Shown piece by piece: positions 50,323-64,000 of a stretch of DNA of 64,000 bases. The notes under the pieces were generated by a model. That model had not been told where the DNA came from. It was given only the letters and a program-made list of their open reading frames with translations, and did no database searches. The position numbers and the translations under genes are program-made. Origin of the DNA: Salmonella enterica subsp. enterica serovar Typhimurium str. LT2. GTDB lineage: Bacteria > Pseudomonadota > Gammaproteobacteria > Enterobacterales > Enterobacteriaceae. Within the stretch, counting starts at the first letter, position 1. Every line of letters begins with the position of its first letter. The stretch spans positions 3,534,001 to 3,598,000 of the forward strand of contig NC_003197.2 in the NCBI RefSeq assembly GCF_000006945.2, in the 5' to 3' direction.

Positions 50323-50943
50323 TTACTTGGAGTAAAGCTCGACGATCAGGTGTTCGTTAATGTCCGCAGACAGATCAGAACGCTCAGGCTTACGCTTGTA
50401 CGTACCTTCCATCTTGCCAGCATCAACTTCCAGCCAGGTTGGCTTTTCACGCTGCTCAGCCAGCTCCAGAGCGGCTTTCACGCGAGACTGCTTCTTCGCT
50501 TTCTCACGAATGCTAACAACGTCATTCGGACTAACCTGATAAGAAGCGATGTTAACAACACGACCGTTTACCATAATTGCTTTATGGCTAACCAGCTGAC
50601 GTGCTTCTGCACGAGTGGCGCCGAAGCCCATACGGTATACAACGTTGTCCAGACGACCTTCCAGCAGAGCCAACAGGTTTTCACCGGTGTTGCCTTTCAG
50701 ACGTGCTGCTTCTTTGTAGTAGTTACGGAACTGACGCTCCAGCACACCGTAAATGCGGCGAACTTTTTGCTTTTCACGCAACTGCACACCATAGTCAGAC
50801 AGACGCGGCTTACGCGCACCGTGCTGGCCAGGAGCTTGTTCAATTTTACACTTGGTATCGATCGCGCGAACGCCAGACTTAAGGAATAAGTCGGTGCCCT
50901 CACGACGGCTCAGCTTGAGCTTAGGACCCAAATATCTTGCCAT
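50323..50943 (-). CDS. rpsD: 30S ribosomal protein S4
   Basis: 206 residues. Primary 16S-binding protein with the S4 RNA-binding domain (about 95-155, [21 protein letters not shown]). Repressor of its own operon through the alpha leader. Error-prone ram changes map to its C-terminal part; none is evident by eye. Confidence 0.99.
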
Positions 50944-50976
50944 TTTCTTTCTCCAACTAACCTGGAAAACGAAGCG

Positions 50977-51366
50977 TTATACGCGACGTTTTTTCGGCGG
51001 ACGACAACCGTTATGAGGGATCGGAGTCACATCAGTAATATTAGTGATGCGGAAACCAGCGGCGTTCAGAGCACGAATAGTAGATTCGCGGCCTGGACCC
51101 GGACCTTTAACCATAACTTCCAGATTCTTGATACCGTATTCTTTCACGGCGTCAGCGCAACGCTCTGCTGCAACCTGAGCTGCAAACGGAGTGGATTTGC
51201 GAGAACCACGGAAACCGGAACCACCGGCTGTTGCCCAACCCAGCGCATTACCCTGACGATCGGTAATAGTCACGATGGTGTTGTTGAAAGAAGCATGGAT
51301 ATGAGCCACGCCGTCAGAGACTTGTTTTCTTACACGTTTACGTGCGCGAACTGGTGCCTTTGCCAT
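50977..51366 (-). CDS. rpsK: 30S ribosomal protein S11
   Basis: 129 residues. The platform protein, with the conserved [22 protein letters not shown] stretch and the [13 protein letters not shown] tail. Second gene of the alpha operon, between rpsM and rpsD. Confidence 0.98.
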
Positions 51367-51382
51367 TATTCAATCACCCCGA

Positions 51383-51739
51383 TTATTTCTTGATCGGTTT
51401 GCGCGGACCCTTACGGGTACGAGCGTTGGTCTTGGTACGCTGACCGCGAACCGGGAGACCACGACGATGACGCAAACCGCGATAGCAACCAAGATCCATC
51501 AGGCGCTTGATGCTCATGCTGATTTCACGGCGCAGATCACCTTCAACGACAAATTTGGCAACTTCGTCACGCAGCGTGTCGATTTGTTCTTCAGACAGCT
51601 CACTGATCTTAACATTTTCAGCGATACCCGCTGCAGCCAGGATGGCTTTAGAACGGGTCTTGCCGACACCGTAGATCGAAGTTAACGCGATCACGGCGTG
51701 TTTCTGATCAGGAATGTTAATGCCTGCTATACGGGCCAC
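51383..51739 (-). CDS. rpsM: 30S ribosomal protein S13
   Basis: 118 residues from a GTG start, as in E. coli. The H2TH-like region (YGVGKTRSKAILAAAGI) and the basic tail RTNARTRKGPRKPIKK that touches P-site tRNA are present. It is the first gene of the alpha operon and its start is the target of S4 repression. Confidence 0.98.
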   Translation of the reverse strand: MARIAGINIPDQKHAVIALTSIYGVGKTRSKAILAAAGIAENVKISELSEEQIDTLRDEVAKFVVEGDLRREISMSIKRLMDLGCYRGLRHRRGLPVRGQRTKTNARTRKGPRKPIKK

Positions 51740-51867
51740 TATGCACTCCTACTATTTAATATGTACGTACCATGCTGAAAAGCCCGTTTTCAGGATACTC
51801 AAATGGAAACGTACAGACATACAAAAGATTGGCTGGCTAATCTAGCCAGCTCAACCCAACTTTGCAA
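51740..51867 (-). promoter_or_regulatory. Alpha operon promoter and S4-responsive leader
   Basis: TTGCAA (51862-51867), a 17-base spacer and TAGATT (51839-51844) on the minus strand match the E. coli alpha promoter. The -10 lies within a hairpin (GCTGGCT / AGCCAGC at 51832-51850) that may also slow spc read-through. The roughly 95-base leader up to the rpsM GTG is the known site of a pseudoknot bound by S4 that traps the 30S subunit; this follows from E. coli, not from folding here. Confidence 0.8.
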
Positions 51868-51885
51868 GAAAAATATGCGAAAAAA

Positions 51886-53365
<1,480 letters not shown>

Positions 53366-53372
53366 CTGCTAC

Positions 53373-53807
53373 TTATTCCTCGATTTTACCGCCAGCAGCT
53401 TCGATAGCAGCACGAGCGCCTTTAGTAACACGCAGGCCACGAACAGTTACCGGAGTAGTGACTTCGCCAGCCAGGATCACTTTCGCGAACTCGATCTGGA
53501 TACCGATAATGTTTGCCGCTTTCAGCGTGTTCAGGTCTACAACGCCGCCTTCTACTTTCGCCAGGTCAGACAGACGAACTTCGGCTGTAATCGCTGCTTT
53601 GCGAGAAGTGAAGCCGAATTTCGGCAGACGACGGTACAGAGGCATCTGACCACCCTCGAAACCGCGACGTACGCCACCGCCAGAACGAGACTTCTGACCT
53701 TTGTGACCACGACCACCGGTTTTACCGAGGCCAGAACCGATACCACGACCCAGGCGTTTACCCGCCTTTTTGGAGCCTTCGGCCGGAGACAGAGTATTTA
53801 AACGCAT
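53373..53807 (-). CDS. rplO: 50S ribosomal protein L15
   Basis: 144 residues. A glycine- and lysine-rich N-terminus ([20 protein letters not shown]) is followed by a globular C-terminal domain. Late assembly protein of the 50S subunit. Seven bases upstream of secY. Confidence 0.98.
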
Positions 53808-53810
53808 CTC

Positions 53811-53990
53811 TTACTCCTCAACTTTAACCATGAAGGAAACCGCGTTGACCATACCACGAACAGCAGGAGTATCCTCGCGCTCTACGGTGTGACCAATACG
53901 ACGCAGACCCAGGCCAAGCAGCGTTGCCTTGTGTTTCGGCAGACGACCGATTGCACTGCGGGTTTGAGTAATTTTAATAGTCTTTGCCAT
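53811..53990 (-). CDS. rpmD: 50S ribosomal protein L30
   Basis: 59 residues, read on the minus strand as [20 protein letters not shown]..., ending [13 protein letters not shown]. Correct family length, start ATG at 53990 and stop TAA three bases before rplO. Part of the spc operon between rpsE and rplO. Confidence 0.97.
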
Positions 53991-53993
53991 GGT

Positions 53994-54506
<513 letters not shown>

Positions 54507-54511
54507 CTACC

Positions 54512-54865
54512 TTAGAACTGAAGGCCAGCTTCACGGGCAGCATCTGCCAGTGCCTGGACACGACCATGATATTGGAACCCGGAACGGTCAAAGGACACAT
54601 CTTTGATGCCTTTTTCCAGAGCGCGTTCAGCGACAGCTTTACCCACAGCTGCAGCCGCGTCTTTGTTACCGGTGTACTTCAGTTGTTCAGCGATAGCTTT
54701 TTCTACAGTAGAAGCAGCTACCAGAACTTCAGAACCGTTCGGTGCAATTACCTGTGCGTAAATATGACGCGGGGTACGATGTACCACCAGGCGAGTTGCG
54801 CCCAGCTCTTTGAGCTTGCGGCGTGCGCGGGTCGCACGACGGATACGAGCAGATTTCTTATCCAT
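54512..54865 (-). CDS. rplR: 50S ribosomal protein L18
   Basis: 117 residues. Binds 5S rRNA. Basic N-terminus (MDKKSARIRRATRARRKL) and the conserved end FDRSGFQYHGRVQALADAAREAG. spc operon, between rplF and rpsE. Confidence 0.98.
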   Translation of the reverse strand: MDKKSARIRRATRARRKLKELGATRLVVHRTPRHIYAQVIAPNGSEVLVAASTVEKAIAEQLKYTGNKDAAAAVGKAVAERALEKGIKDVSFDRSGFQYHGRVQALADAAREAGLQF

Positions 54866-54874
54866 AGTGTTACC

Positions 54875-55408
54875 TTACTTCTTCTTAGCCTCTTTGGTAC
54901 GCACGACTTCGTCGGCGTAACGAACACCCTTGCCTTTGTAAGGCTCAGGACGACGGTAGGCGCGCAGATCTGCTGCAACCTGGCCGATCACCTGCTTATC
55001 AGCGCCTTTCAGCACGATTTCAGTTTGAGTCGGACATTCAGCAGTGATACCTGCCGGCAGCTGATGGTCAACCGGGTGAGAGAAACCTAAAGACAGGTTT
55101 ACTACATTCCCTTTAACCGCTGCACGATAACCTACACCAACCAGCTGCAGCTTCTTAGTGAAGCCTTCGGTAACACCGATAACCATTGAGTTCAGCAGGG
55201 CACGCGCGGTACCAGCCTGTGCCCAACCGTCTGCGTAACCATCACGCGGACCGAAGGTCAGTGCATTATCTGCATGTTTAACTTCAACAGCATCGTTGAG
55301 AGTACGAGTCAGCTCGCCGTTTTTACCTTTGATCGTAATAACCTGACCGTTGATTTTGACATCAACGCCGGCAGGAACAACGACCGGTGCTTTAGCAACA
55401 CGAGACAT
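54875..55408 (-). CDS. rplF: 50S ribosomal protein L6
   Basis: 177 residues in two similar alpha/beta domains. The signature [21 protein letters not shown] ends the protein. Placed near the factor-binding site. spc operon. Confidence 0.98.
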
Positions 55409-55420
55409 TTTTTCCTCCGA

Positions 55421-55819
<399 letters not shown>

Positions 55820-55846
55820 TTACTCCCGTGATTCAATTGGTGACAA

Positions 55847-56152
55847 TTACCAGCTAGCCTTTTTCAGACCCGGAATTTCACCGCGCATAGCGGCTTCACG
55901 GACCTTAATACGGCTCAACCCGAACTTCCGCAGGAAAGCGTGCGGACGACCAGTTTGACGGCAGCGGTTACGCTGACGTGACGGGCTGGAATCACGCGGC
56001 AGAGTCTGCAGCTTAAGAACCGCATTCCAACGATCTTCGTCGGTTGCGTTCACATCAGAGATGATCGCTTTCAGTTCAGCGCGTTTCGCGAAGTATTTAT
56101 CAGCTAAAGCTACGCGTTTTACTTCGCGTGCTTTCATTGATTGCTTAGCCAT
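55847..56152 (-). CDS. rpsN: 30S ribosomal protein S14
   Basis: 101 residues, the long zinc-free (C-) form. The conserved [21 protein letters not shown] is present with Ala where E. coli has Gly after the His. spc operon, between rplE and rpsH. Confidence 0.98.
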
Positions 56153-56166
56153 TTAGTAACCCTACC

Positions 56167-56706
56167 TTACTTGCGGAACGGGAAGTCAAAGGCAGCCAGC
56201 AGAGCACGGCCTTCTTCGTCAGATTTCGCAGTAGTGGTAATGGTAATATCCAAACCACGAACGCGGTCGACTTTATCGTAGTCGATTTCTGGGAAGATGA
56301 TCTGCTCACGGACACCCATGCTGTAGTTACCACGACCGTCGAATGACTTAGCGGACAAGCCACGGAAGTCACGGATACGAGGAACAGCAATAGTGATCAG
56401 GCGCTCAAAGAACTCCCACATGCGTTCGCCACGCAGAGTTACTTTACAGCCGATCGGATAGCCCTGACGGATTTTGAAGCCTGCAACAGATTTGCGTGCT
56501 TTGGTGATCAACGGTTTTTGACCGGAGATTGCTGTCAGGTCTGCTGCTGCGTTATCCAGCAGTTTCTTGTCAGCGATCGCTTCACCAACACCCATGTTCA
56601 GGGTGATCTTCTCGACCCGAGGGACTTGCATGACAGAATTGTAGTTAAACTCAGTCATGAGTTTGTTAACTACTTCGTCTTTGTAGTAATCATGCAGTTT
56701 CGCCAT
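56167..56706 (-). CDS. rplE: 50S ribosomal protein L5
   Basis: 179 residues. Binds 5S rRNA with L18 and contacts P-site tRNA. Signature [18 protein letters not shown] is intact. Its mRNA start is the S8 repression site in E. coli. Confidence 0.98.
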
Positions 56707-56720
56707 CGTACTACTCCAAA

Positions 56721-57417
<697 letters not shown>

Positions 57418-57496
57418 TTTAGTGCTCCGCTAATGTCAACTACTACTGAGACCCGAAAATCAGGTCGTTAAAAAAACCCCATATCGAGGGCGCGGC

Positions 57497-57525
57497 ATTA
57501 TAACACCGCAAATCAGATATGGGTA
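57497..57525 (-). promoter_or_regulatory. spc operon promoter
   Basis: A perfect TATAAT (57497-57502 on the map, minus strand) in the sequence GTGTTATAATGCCGCG, about 80 bases before rplN, as in E. coli. The -35 is poor (TACCCA at 17-base spacing), so the call rests on the -10 and on homology. Confidence 0.75.
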
Positions 57526-57560
57526 GAAAAAATAAACGGCCCATCGCTGAGCCGTTTATT
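57526..57560 (-). terminator. S10 operon terminator
   Basis: The stem AATAAACGGC / GCCGTTTATT with a ten-base loop (TCAGCGATGG) is followed by a T-run on the minus strand, 20 bases after the rpsQ stop and directly before the spc promoter. Confidence 0.9.
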
Positions 57561-57580
57561 CGTTGAGAATGCGTACTGTA

Positions 57581-57835
57581 TTACAGAACCGCTTTCTCTA
57601 CAACGCGAACCAGAGTCCAGGATTTGGTCTTGGACAGCGGACGGCATTCGCGGATTTCAACCACGTCGCCGATACCGCATTCGTTGTTCTCGTCATGTAC
57701 GTGCATTTTGGTCGTACGCTTGATGAATTTACCGTAGATCGGGTGTTTCACAAAACGTTCGATAGCAACAACAATGGATTTCTCCATTTTGTCGCTAACC
57801 ACGCGACCTTGCAGAGTACGGATTTTATCGGTCAT
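57581..57835 (-). CDS. rpsQ: 30S ribosomal protein S17
   Basis: 84 residues with an OB fold ([20 protein letters not shown], then [18 protein letters not shown]). Last gene of the S10 operon; its ATG overlaps the rpmC stop by one base. Confidence 0.98.
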
Positions 57836-58026
57836 TACGCACCCGCCTTCTCAGTCAGTAAAGTCTTAACGCGTGCGACATCACGACGCACTTGCTTCAA
57901 CAGGTGAGACTGTTGCAGCTGGCCACTTGCAGCCTGCATACGCAGGTTGAACTGCTCACGCAGCAGGTTCAGTAGCTCGGTGTTCAGCTCTTCAACGCTC
58001 TTCTCACGCAGCTCTTTTGCTTTCAT
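57835..58026 (-). CDS. rpmC: 50S ribosomal protein L29
   Basis: 63 residues, a two-helix hairpin ([20 protein letters not shown]...). Sits at the tunnel exit near L23. Joined to rplP and rpsQ by one-base stop/start overlaps. Confidence 0.97.
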
Positions 58027-58436
58027 TACATCACCGTCTTAGTTACAAAGGTGGTTTTAATCGGCAGTTTCGCTGCTGCCAGCTTGAATGCTTCACGGGC
58101 CAGCTCTTCCGGTACGCCGTCCATTTCATACAGGACTTTACCCGGCTGAATCAAGGCAACCCAATACTCCACGTTACCTTTACCTTTACCCATACGCACT
58201 GCCAGCGGCTTTTCAGTGATCGGTTTGTCCGGGAATACACGGATCCAGATCTTACCTTGACGCTTAACTGCACGGGTCATAGCACGACGTGCTGCTTCGA
58301 TCTGACGGGCAGTCAGACGACCACGGCCAACAGCTTTCAGGCCGAAGCTGCCGAAGCTAACATCCGCGCCTGCAGCCAGACCACGGTTGCGGCCTTTGTG
58401 CATTTTACGGAATTTTGTACGCTTTGGTTGTAACAT
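58026..58436 (-). CDS. rplP: 50S ribosomal protein L16
   Basis: 136 residues. The conserved [19 protein letters not shown] start and the [12 protein letters not shown] segment are intact. Organises the A-site region of 23S rRNA. S10 operon. Confidence 0.98.
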
Positions 58437-58448
58437 CAGCGACGCTCC

Positions 58449-59509
<1,061 letters not shown>

Positions 59510-59514
59510 CTACC

Positions 59515-59793
59515 TTATTTCTTCTTCGCTTTTTTATCAGCAGCGTGGCCGCGATAAGTACGAGTCGGTGCGAATTCACCCAGTTTGTGACCGACCATTT
59601 CGTCGGAAACAAATACCGGAACGTGCTGACGACCATTATGGACAGCGATGGTCAAACCGATCATGTTAGGAAAGATCGTTGAACGACGGGACCAAGTGCG
59701 CAGGGGCTTCTTGTCTCCGCTTTCCACCGCTTTCTCTACCTTCTTCAGCAAGTGCAGGTCAATAAAAGGACCTTTCTTGAGAGAACGTGGCAT
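59515..59793 (-). CDS. rpsS: 30S ribosomal protein S19
   Basis: 92 residues ([20 protein letters not shown]...). The signature around [16 protein letters not shown] is intact. Located in the 30S head with S13. S10 operon. Confidence 0.98.
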
Positions 59794-59809
59794 GGCTTAT
59801 CCTCTAAAA

Positions 59810-60631
59810 TTATTTGCTACGGCGACGTACGATGAATTTATCAGTACGCTTGTTGCTGCGGGTCTTCTTACCTTTGGTCTGAACGCCCCACGGAGTTACC
59901 GGGTGCTTACCAAAGTTACGACCTTCACCACCACCATGTGGGTGGTCTACTGGGTTCATCGCAGTACCGCGAACGGTAGGACGAACGCCACGCCAGCGTG
60001 CAGCACCTGCTTTACCCAGAACGCGCAGCATATGCTCAGCATTGCCAACTTCGCCCAGGGTTGCACGGCAGTCTGCTTCGACTTTACGCATTTCACCAGA
60101 ACGCAGACGCAGGGTGACATAAGCGCCATCGCGAGCAACGATCTGAACGTAAGTACCAGCGGAACGTGCCAGCTGACCGCCTTTACCTGGTTTCATTTCT
60201 ACGTTATGAACGGTAGAACCAACCGGGATATTGCGCATCGGCAGGGTGTTGCCTGCTTTGATTGCAGCATCAACGCCAGACTGAATCTGGTCGCCAGCTT
60301 TCAGGCCTTTCGGGGCCAGGATGTAACGGCGTTCGCCGTCTTTGTACAGAACCAGCGCGATGTTCGCGGAACGGTTCGGATCGTACTCAAGACGTTCAAC
60401 AACTGCCGGGATACCGTCTTTGTTGCGTTTGAAGTCAACAATACGATAAGCCTGTTTGTGACCACCACCGATATGACGAGTGGTGATACGGCCATTGTTG
60501 TTACGACCACCGGATTTGCTGTTTTTTTCAACCAGCGGAGCAAAAGGTTTGCCCTTGTGCAGCTCTGGGTTGACCACTTTAACGACGTGGCGACGACCCG
60601 GAGATGTCGGTTTACATTTAACAACTGCCAT
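59810..60631 (-). CDS. rplB: 50S ribosomal protein L2
   Basis: 273 residues. OB and SH3-like domains, then the C-terminal NPVDHPHGGGEGR with the conserved histidine (His229 in E. coli) that is important for peptidyl-transferase activity. S10 operon. Confidence 0.98.
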   Translation of the reverse strand: MAVVKCKPTSPGRRHVVKVVNPELHKGKPFAPLVEKNSKSGGRNNNGRITTRHIGGGHKQAYRIVDFKRNKDGIPAVVERLEYDPNRSANIALVLYKDGERRYILAPKGLKAGDQIQSGVDAAIKAGNTLPMRNIPVGSTVHNVEMKPGKGGQLARSAGTYVQIVARDGAYVTLRLRSGEMRKVEADCRATLGEVGNAEHMLRVLGKAGAARWRGVRPTVRGTAMNPVDHPHGGGEGRNFGKHPVTPWGVQTKGKKTRSNKRTDKFIVRRRSK

Positions 60632-60648
60632 TGTATTACTCCTCCGAC

Positions 60649-62193
<1,545 letters not shown>

Positions 62194-62225
62194 TGTATCA
62201 ACCTCTCAATCGCTCGATGACCTGA

Positions 62226-62537
62226 TTAACCCAGGCTGATCTGCACGTCTACACCGGCAGCCAGGTCCAGACGCATCAGAGCATCAACGGTTTTCTCGGT
62301 TGGCTCAACGATGTCAACCAGACGCTTGTGAGTGCGAATTTCGTACTGATCGCGCGCATCTTTGTTAACGTGCGGAGAGATCAGAACGGTAAAGCGCTCT
62401 TTGCGGGTCGGCAGCGGGATCGGACCGCGAACCTGCGCACCAGTGCGCTTGGCAGTCTCGACGATTTCCGCGGTTGATTGATCGATCAGACGATGATCAA
62501 ACGCTTTCAGGCGGATACGGATTCTTTGGTTCTGCAT
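62226..62537 (-). CDS. rpsJ: 30S ribosomal protein S10 / NusE
   Basis: 103 residues ([20 protein letters not shown]...). Besides its 30S role it is NusE, which binds NusB on the boxA signals present in the rrn operon of this window. First gene of the S10 operon. Confidence 0.99.
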
Positions 62538-62741
62538 GAGACCAGAGCTCCAATTATTTTATAAACGAAAATGATTACTCCTCACACCCATTACGATTGA
62601 TGGGAGAGTGTAACCGTTCTTACGTAGCTCCCCGATTGGGAGCATTGTTAAATAGCCAAATCGGCTATTCGAGGTTCAAATCGAACCTGCCGTCAATTAC
62701 GACAAGCCCGCGCATTATACGTAAATCTCAGCCTGACGCAA
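62538..62741 (-). promoter_or_regulatory. S10 operon promoter and L4-controlled leader
   Basis: TTGCGT (62736-62741), a 16-base spacer and TATAAT (62714-62719) drive a leader of about 170 bases. Clear hairpins follow: AGGTTCGA / TCGAACCT type (62672-62688), AATAGCCgatttGGCTATT (62651-62669), GCTCCC / GGGAGC (62627-62643) and a long one around ACTCTCCCATC / GATGGGTGTGAG (62580-62611). This set matches the E. coli leader, where L4 with NusA causes attenuation and translational repression. Confidence 0.88.
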
Positions 62742-62916
62742 GTGTCGGATAGAAATTAAGCGCTTTATTCTTATGCGAGCACGATTCCAGATGGTACGCA
62801 TGGGATGGCGACGCGCATCTTTTCTTTGGAAGGCATCAGGCAAACCTGGCAATACGTCGTTGTCGCTGTCGCATAAATCTATAAAGGTGAGCGCAAGCCT
62901 TGACGAGGATTTGCTT

Positions 62917-63384
62917 ATGTTTGTTGCCCTCCCCTTTCTCATTTTTTATGCGTCGTTCTCTTTATTACTTGGCATATACGACGCGCGTACCGGTCTGCTG
63001 CCTGACCGGTTTACTTGTCCATTGCTGTGGGGTGGTCTGCTTTATCACCAGATTTGCCTGCCGGAGCGTTTACCGGATGCGCTTTGGGGCGCTATCGCCG
63101 GCTATGGCGGATTCGCGTTAATTTACTGGGGCTATCGCCTGCGTTATCAGAAAGAGGGGCTTGGATATGGCGACGTCAAGTACCTCGCTGCCTTAGGGGC
63201 GTGGCATTGTTGGGAAACACTGCCGTTACTGGTTTTCCTTGCCGCTATGTTGGCCTGTGGCGGGTTTGGCGTCGCGCTACTGGTGAGAGGTAAATCGGCA
63301 TTAATAAACCCGCTACCTTTTGGGCCATGGCTGGCGGTGGCGGGTTTCATAACAGGTTGGAAAGTTTTCTTTCCAGACGGTTAA
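62917..63384 (+). CDS. hopD: HopD, short prepilin-peptidase-like protein
   Basis: 155 residues from the ATG at 62917, with GAGG eight bases upstream, matching Salmonella HopD. An in-frame start at 62773 would add 48 residues without membrane character. It has the A24 aspartic peptidase core: the first Asp in GIYDARTGLLPD and the GxGD motif in GLGYGDVKYLAALGAW, within about five to six helices. The N-terminal methyltransferase part of full prepilin peptidases is missing. The type II secretion genes that accompany gspO in E. coli are not seen. It overlaps bfr tail-to-tail by four bases. Confidence 0.9.
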   Translation: MFVALPFLIFYASFSLLLGIYDARTGLLPDRFTCPLLWGGLLYHQICLPERLPDALWGAIAGYGGFALIYWGYRLRYQKEGLGYGDVKYLAALGAWHCWETLPLLVFLAAMLACGGFGVALLVRGKSALINPLPFGPWLAVAGFITGWKVFFPDG

Positions 63385-63857
63385 TCGGTAACCTTAATTT
63401 GTGATTGCAGATAATTTTGCATACCAAGTTTGGCAATCAAATCCAACTCAGTTTCCAGCCAGTCGATGTGGCCTTCCTCGTCGGCAAGAATTTCAATCAT
63501 CATATCCCGGCTGACATAATCATGAACGCTATCGGCATAGGCTATTGCCTCACGTAGATCTTTTGCGCCTTCCAGTTCGAGCCGGAGATCCGATCGTAGC
63601 ATCTCTTCGACATCTTCACCGATGCCCAGCTTGCCCAGATCCTGTAGGTTCGGTATGCCTTCCAGAAATAAAATACGCTCAATATACTTATCAGCGTGTT
63701 TCATCTCATCAATGGATTCATGGTACTCAACATCATTAAGCCGGGTCAGCCCCCAGTTTTTGAACATACGGGCATGAAGAAAATACTGATTAATTGCGAC
63801 AAGCTCATTTCCCAATAGTTTATTGAGATAATTTATGATTTTAACATCACCTTTCAT
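63381..63857 (-). CDS. bfr: Bacterioferritin
   Basis: 158 residues. The four-helix ferritin fold has ferroxidase ligands Glu18, Glu51, His54, Glu94, Glu127 and His130 (for example YHESIDEMKHAD, ADEEGHIDWLE) and the haem ligand Met52 in DEMKH. It stores iron in a 24-mer. GGAGGG precedes the start. The partner ferredoxin gene bfd lies 72 bases upstream. Confidence 0.98.
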   Translation of the reverse strand: MKGDVKIINYLNKLLGNELVAINQYFLHARMFKNWGLTRLNDVEYHESIDEMKHADKYIERILFLEGIPNLQDLGKLGIGEDVEEMLRSDLRLELEGAKDLREAIAYADSVHDYVSRDMMIEILADEEGHIDWLETELDLIAKLGMQNYLQSQIKVTD

Positions 63858-63929
63858 TTTATAGTCCCTCCGCTTCCACTCTCTAGAGCGTAGATGGGGC
63901 TACAGGGATGTCAAAAAAAAGAGTGTGAC

Positions 63930-64000
63930 TCAGGCGATCTCTTTAAATTCCGGCATTTGCGTTAACTCATCCTGCATCACTTCTCGCGCGGCGCGAATAC
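63930..64000 (-). CDS. bfd: Bacterioferritin-associated ferredoxin, C-terminal end (partial)
   Basis: The minus-strand frame at the window edge reads ...IRAAREVMQDELTQMPEFKEIA and stops with TGA at 63930-63932. This closely resembles the end of E. coli Bfd, whose [2Fe-2S] protein reduces Bfr to release iron. The cysteine ligands lie outside the window. Confidence 0.85.
   Translation of the reverse strand, partial: IRAAREVMQDELTQMPEFKEIA

Overview
The window is core chromosome of an enteric gammaproteobacterium, almost certainly Salmonella enterica. Gene order and protein lengths match the E. coli K-12 71-74 min region from aaeR to bfd. Four traits point to Salmonella: an msrP-msrQ pair between acuI and accB, an MHYT-GGDEF-EAL gene (STM3388-like) between yhdU and acrS, a short 155-residue HopD, and a 23S rRNA gene interrupted by an intervening sequence. 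The serovar cannot be told from this sequence.

Layout. 1-234 is the 3' end of the LysR regulator aaeR. 357-10566 (minus) is the cell-shape cluster mreB-mreC-mreD followed by maf, rng, yhdP and tldD, with REP elements in three of the gaps. csrD (minus) lies upstream of mreB. 13018-20617 (plus) carries acuI, msrPQ, accBC, yhdT, panF and prmA. dusB-fis follows after an unusually long gap that holds a decayed reading frame. Next come yhdJ, yhdU, the c-di-GMP protein, the divergent acrS / acrEF efflux locus and the small lipoprotein yhdV.

31.9-38.4 kb is an rRNA operon on the minus strand: P1/P2 promoters, 16S, tRNA-Glu, 23S, 5S, tRNA-Thr, a second 5S and two terminators. The distal 5S-tRNA-Thr-5S block is that of rrnD, but the spacer tRNA is Glu where E. 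coli K-12 rrnD has Ile-Ala. 38.5-48.8 kb holds yrdA, the dprA-smg-yrdD-tsaC-aroE-yrdB operon (minus), def-fmt-rsmB-trkA and mscL (plus), then arfA and yhdN-zntR (minus).

48.9-62.7 kb is the ribosomal protein supercluster on the minus strand, read in the order S10 operon, spc operon, alpha operon, with recognisable promoters, terminators and autoregulatory leaders. hopD, bfr and the end of bfd close the window.

Functional themes are growth and translation (rrn, r-proteins, RNA polymerase alpha, SecY, Fis, Def/Fmt, rRNA and protein methyltransferases, TsaC, ArfA), envelope building (MreBCD, YhdP, AccBC, AcrEF) and signalling (CsrD, the MHYT protein). I found no prophage, intact insertion sequence, CRISPR array or defence island, and no convincing new system. 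The points most worth checking are the rrn spacer type, the 23S intervening sequence, the two 5S variants, the prmA-dusB scar, the featureless DNA beyond yhdV, and the arfA/mscL shared hairpin.
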